64,000 bases of DNA from Panopea generosa. Lineage: Eukaryota > Mollusca > Bivalvia > Adapedonta > Hiatellidae. The notes below the pieces were generated by a model. The model worked only from the letters and a program-made list of their open reading frames with translations. It did no database searches and was not told the DNA's origin. How positions within the stretch are numbered: position 1 is the stretch's first letter; each line of letters starts with the position of its first letter. The stretch covers positions 3,915,982-3,979,981 of the forward strand of contig CM055901.1 of NCBI GenBank assembly GCA_029582155.1, given 5' to 3'. The position numbers and the translations under genes were made by a program. Positions 61,893 to 64,000 of the stretch are shown here, in pieces.

Positions 61893-62150
61893 ACCTTCCG
61901 TGGCCTAGTGGTTAAGGAGTCCTTCTCGAAAGCTAGAGATTCAAAGGTTCGAATCCCTGTGGAAGTAATTTGATTTGTGTCTGATGCGCCCGGTTTTCTT
62001 ACCCAACAGCTAGTCAAATTAAGGGATACCCAATGTCTAACAACCTGACGCCTAGCCAAGAAAGCTTTCCTGAGTGTACAACATAACAGTGGTCCATCTG
62101 CCCATTGTGGCTGGCCCTTTCGATAGGGGTGACCCAATAACAAACAAATA
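61893..62150 (+). mobile_element. SINE family 3-type element
   Basis: The tRNA-Ser/Leu-like head ttccgtggcctagtggttaa has a B box aggttcgaatccctg. The body is GC-richer than its surroundings, ending near aacaaacaaatacc. It differs from the neighbouring copy after the head. Confidence 0.6.
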
Positions 62151-63364
62151 CCCTTTGCTTTTTATCAATGTAGTTAATTATAGGCAATCTTTTGTTTTTA
62201 CTTCACCTCATAGCTTACCTCAGCATAAAACTAGTAATGGGGTTTTAATCATATTTTGTTTATTTTTACTGGAAGCACGTGAAAGATAGTTTTGCTCATT
62301 TTTTCGGTTGTAAATTTACACACAAAACCAGAATCAAAAGTATGGCTACTCCGCAGTAAACATTATCAGTAATGTATTGTTTTGTACAAAAGGTGAGATA
62401 CATGGTTTGATGTCTGGGGGTAAAAGACAAGGTTCATGAAACCCCAATATCGACCCTGGAAAATGCATTTTATTTAAAAAATAGTTTCCAGTCAAGCTTA
62501 GTGTGTTTGTATCAAAACTATTTTATTCTTTTAAATATTTATATTTTTGTTGTTTATTTTTTAGTTTATCTACAGATAGACATACTTCAAAGAGGTTCAA
62601 ATTAAGGATAATACTAAATTCCCTCAATTTTGTCTTATTTTTTTCCTTTAAATAATGTTTTGATTATGAAGGAATTCTAGCTACAAAAATATATTTATTC
62701 TGATCATTGGCTGGTACAATCCATGTAATATGTGTAAATATTGTCTGGTAGCAAGAGTGTATCCACTGTTAAAAATATAATACATTTATATAAAATTGCT
62801 TGAAATGTAAGGAAATTGCATAATATTATTTTTGTTGTACATGTACTCTTTCATGCTATTTTATTAAAAATTTAATTTTCTTTAGAAAAAAAGGAAGTAT
62901 AATTAAAATAAAAATCATCAAGTATACCAAAAATCCGGTTTTATTTCATTGAATTATACAAAACCGTTTTTAGGGGGTTCGTGAACATTGTCCTTTAGCT
63001 CTTAAATAAAGGTTGATTTTGTGTATTTTTATTTATACTTTTACATGTTATTTTGAGATTTTAAGGCTACATTTGATAATAACTATAGATAAAAATCTTG
63101 CACACTATCATTTTAATGTCATCACATACATATTAGTTGCATATTACTCAATACAATGCCTAGTTCATAATAGCAGTAGTGTTTTGATGTTTTATACGTA
63201 ACACGTAAATGATTTTGTAAAACTAGACAATTCGCAAACAATTGTAACAGTTATTATTTCAAATGATTTTATTTTAGATATATGAATATAAAATACTTAA
63301 AGGTTTTTAATCTCAAATTTTATTTCGCAAACTTGTAAACAATATCATTAGAGAGTCTCAGTGA
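62151..63364. other. AT-rich non-coding, nothing recognised
   Basis: No supported exon, SINE or tandem repeat. Confidence 0.55.
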
Positions 63365-63920
63365 GAAATTTTATTAGAACAAGAGGTTCATAAGCCTTAG
63401 ATGTCACCTGATTATCCTTGATGACATCAATCGATATGAATCTAAAAACCAATCAAAGACCCAATGGGGGGACCATGAAATTCACATAGGTAGTTACGTC
63501 ATGTCAGCAACAACAACTCATACCAAAGAACATTCACATGAGTCTCTTCAGTCATAAGAAATAACGTTCTTTTCTCGTATATAGATCTAGTAAAGTAGCC
63601 CACCTCCAGGGTCAAACCGTGAGACCCAGGGACATGCAATTCACAATTTTAATAAAGGACCCATATGCGTCCATAATCATGCTCACTATTTGTTTCCCAG
63701 TGCTTTCGATAGTTAGAAGAAGATTTTTAAAGTTTACCTTGTATTTGACTATCTTGGCTCCGCCCCCACGGTCACAGTGGGTTGGGAACTATGTAATTCA
63801 CAATTTTGATCCACCATTAGGTACCAAAGCTGCATACACCATTTCATTACGATTTAGCTTACGATTTTTGAGAAGAGGTCGAAAATCAATTGTTTACGGA
63901 CGCACGACGGACGATGACGG
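63365..63920. repeat. Interspersed repeat, bivalve type, near complete
   Basis: Phrases such as cacctccagggtcaaaccgt, agaagatttttaaagttta and cgcacgacggacgatgacgg are the style of a dispersed bivalve repeat that usually ends in a cggacgacggac motif. No coding capacity. Class is uncertain (possibly Helitron- or MITE-like). Confidence 0.5.
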
Positions 63921-64000
63921 ACAAAAGGCGATTGCAAAAGGTCCCTTAAGACAAACTGCATAAACAACCGCTTCCATAACTAAATACTATATGGGAAAAA

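Noticed and set aside
61893-61965. Functional tRNA-Ser or tRNA-Leu gene
   Set aside because: tRNA-like head only; adjacent related heads with SINE bodies point to retroposons.

Overview
This window is nuclear DNA of an animal, most likely a bivalve mollusc. It is AT-rich and gene-sparse, with multi-exon genes using GT-AG introns, several tRNA-headed SINE families, MITEs, a decayed Ty3/gypsy-type retroelement and an unusually high load of minisatellites. The strongest taxonomic clue is a selenoprotein P gene with dozens of in-frame UGA codons, an architecture known from molluscs. The species cannot be named from the sequence alone.

Layout. 1-18 kb: no complete gene. It holds a 4-kb array of a 49/50-bp satellite (2.4-6.6 kb), further arrays with units of 30, 76, 31-33 and 27 bp, and SINE fragments. 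18.15-18.70 kb: the last coding exon of a plus-strand gene of unknown function, with a possible phase-matched microexon at 10.7 kb. 19-28 kb: MITEs, SINEs, three large arrays (37/74-bp, 34-bp and 30/102-bp units) and a weak minus-strand terminal-exon candidate at 23.2-23.4 kb. 28.16-33.11 kb: selenoprotein P. 33.4-38.7 kb: MITE-like elements, two minisatellites and a SINE. 39.1-46.8 kb (minus) and 47.4-60.8 kb (plus): two head-to-head paralogous HECT-type E3 ubiquitin ligase genes of the G2E3-like kind. A 30-bp minisatellite lies in an intron of the first. A retroelement remnant nested in a 57-bp satellite lies in an intron of the second. 60.8-64 kb: SINEs and an interspersed repeat.

The main discovery is the selenoprotein P gene. 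Three coding exons (28185-28378, 29981-30184, 31213-32611) join in phase into a 598-residue reading frame ending in TAG. It contains 49 in-frame TGA codons: one in an N-terminal U-x-x-C redox motif (residue 56), one at 285, and 47 in a C-terminal tail (residues 367-597). The tail is built largely of a 60-bp tandem unit that encodes two U-Q-U pairs per 20 residues. 47 of the 49 TGAs are followed by C. Two SECIS-like stem-loops lie at the expected place in the 3' UTR (about 32690-32756 and 32961-33033), followed by AATAAA signals. Ordinary gene callers would cut this gene at the first TGA, or would call one of the wrong-frame ORFs that run through the same repeat on both strands.

The two HECT genes share intron phases in the HECT part. 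Two inner exons are identical in length (102 and 289 nt), and the active-site cysteine sits at the same offset in the last exon. They are therefore an inverted tandem duplication, with start codons about 600 bp apart and possibly a shared promoter region. I see no functional link between them and selenoprotein P beyond being neighbours.
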